Both the position numbers and the translations under genes were made by a program. Positions 62,753-64,000 of a stretch of DNA of 64,000 bases are shown piece by piece. This stretch comes from Paragorgia papillata. Lineage: Eukaryota > Cnidaria > Anthozoa > Scleralcyonacea > Coralliidae. Positions within the stretch are counted from its first letter, which is position 1; each line of letters begins with the position of its first letter. Location: contig JAWNZC010000344.1 in assembly GCA_035771165.1 (NCBI GenBank), forward strand, positions 332,501 to 396,500. Reading direction: 5' to 3'. The notes below the pieces were generated by a model that made no database searches, was not told the DNA's origin, and worked only from the letters and a program-made list of their open reading frames with translations.

Positions 62753-64000
62753 TGGTCAACCATCAAGAGAATCAGACAGAGATCGGTTGGAATAACAAAG
62801 CCGGATACAGTCGTGATCTACCCTTTACACAGTTACAAGACAACCGATTTCGTACTGCGCATTTCAGTGTCAAGTGTCTGGTGTCGTGTCAAGTGCGTCT
62901 CTCTTTAGCTCTGTCTATTTGATGTTTTGTTTGGTCCGTTTTTTGGTCCTCTTTATGTAATTTCTGGATTGTTGGTTTGTTAAATATTCCACCATCATTC
63001 TTGCTTCAAGTTCTGGTTTGTTTGGTTATTTTTCGTGGTATTATTTCGATTCATTTATTGACCGTTTGACGCGTGGCGTATCTGTCGTTCGTGTTCTCTT
63101 CGTGAATTTGCTCAAGTATTTGTTTCTCCGTGCCGCGTCCATCTATTCATCAGAAACTTCTCAGTCCGTTTGGTGTTGGTATTCTGATCCTTTTGTACAA
63201 GTTCTACGTTTGTTCGTTTAAACATTTTTGAATTATATATATCATTCTGTGTTTGACCGTTAAATTGGTTTGTCTCATCCGATGTCTCCTAGCAACAACA
63301 AAATTTGAATTTTCTGCGTTAATCCTGTCTCCGCACAGTCCGCAGTTTGGTTCTTCATACCAGTTTGTTGGCAACGTCTAATTGTTTCCTTTAGTACTTT
63401 TTTGGTTGGTCTTCACCTGATATAATTTGAATTTTTAACATATTGGTATTGGATATAGTATAACCGTCAAATATTTATCAAGATTCAGTCTAGTCTGGAC
63501 CTGTCTTTCATATCGTATAACCTTGGTTTTGGTGGTGGTCTCTAATTCCTGATCAAGAATCCTTTCAATTCGTACTGTTATTTTGATTTATTGTTAATTT
63601 TATAATCCGTTGGTTTGTTCCCAACGCGTCTTTTTTTGAATTCTGGCCTTCGTAACCTGAGAAGCCGTTTCTTGACATTTTCTTCGATTCTTCACCGTGT
63701 GCGGGATTTCTCCTGGTTATAATAACATCATGGCCATTGACCTAAAAACCGTTTGTTCGAGAAAATTGTTAATTTTTGCCTATTTTTTCATATCTTTCCA
63801 CGGGTTTCACCATTGGAAGAGCAATAATTCAACAAGTCTACCCAATCATAAGTTGTTGTGCGCGAGTTTTAATATCACATTTGTTAAAACTATGGGTATT
63901 AATAGTCACGCTCGTTGGCTAACAGTGAAACATAATCCTTTTACGAATGTGTCTCGAAAACCTGTGTTTGGCGGCCGTTTTCTACTCCACATTTCCTACT
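62753..64000. other. T-rich sequence, nothing recognised
   Basis: This stretch is notably rich in TTGGTTTG/TTTGTT and pyrimidines on the plus strand. No supported open frame, repeat ends or RNA gene was found. It may be non-coding sequence of the gag-bearing element or flanking DNA. Confidence 0.45.

Noticed and set aside
1..64000. tRNA, rRNA or other structured RNA genes
   Set aside because: I saw no cloverleaf with A and B boxes and no rRNA-like conserved sequence; a covariance-model search would be needed to exclude small RNAs.

Overview
The window looks like metazoan DNA, most probably from a marine invertebrate such as a cnidarian. It is AT-rich and densely packed with transposable elements, it carries spliceosomal-type introns (GT..AG), and I see no prokaryotic gene organisation. 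The anthozoan-type repeat hairpin near the left edge, the RPA-like, OTU and SGNH fragments and the style of the Polinton genes point to Cnidaria. That assignment is an inference. I see no ordinary single-copy host gene; almost every coding stretch is carried by, or broken by, a mobile element.

Layout. 1-1442: no gene recognised. 1451-4243: a complete hAT element with an 8-bp target-site duplication (TSD), a BED-finger transposase with one intron and one frameshift. 4548-6648 (minus): a broken RPA-like single-strand DNA-binding protein gene, interrupted by a 928-bp foldback element (5408-6335). 6650-25531: an 18,882-bp Polinton/Maverick with near-identical terminal inverted repeats and a 6-bp TSD (GACATG). 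It lies one base upstream of the RPA-like start codon and separates that gene from its TATA promoter. 25532-33400: intergenic DNA with old diverged repeats and a fragment combining SGNH and OTU domains. 33414-35695: a Gypsy-type LTR element with identical 139-bp LTRs and a 5-bp TSD, with its pol deleted just after reverse-transcriptase motif C. 37037-38586: foldback repeats and a small hAT derivative. 39160-39700: the 3' end of a CR1-like LINE. 41284-43073 and 61110-61465 (minus): the two halves of a Helentron helicase-endonuclease gene. They are separated by an 18,034-bp tandem array (43074-61107) that sits in a TA duplication at the helicase Walker B motif. 61753-62752: part of a BEL/Pao-like gag.

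The Polinton is the only coherent gene system. It has a packaging ATPase, a candidate double-jelly-roll major capsid protein, a minor capsid (penton) protein, two fibre-like proteins that share an N-terminal peptide, a retroviral-type integrase, a protein-primed family B DNA polymerase, a zinc-ribbon protein, several membrane proteins and one protein with a Src-like myristoylation signal. Two paired-C2H2 zinc-finger genes face inward from the two ends. All core genes are open, so the copy may be young and possibly functional. Its genes are separated by very short gaps with recurring hairpins and an ATAATAAATG-type start context. I found no Ulp1/adenain-type maturation protease gene.

The tandem array contains 44 recognisable units in two size classes, about 431 bp and 336-352 bp. 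They differ mainly by presence or absence of an 82-bp palindromic module, which also forms both outer ends of the array.
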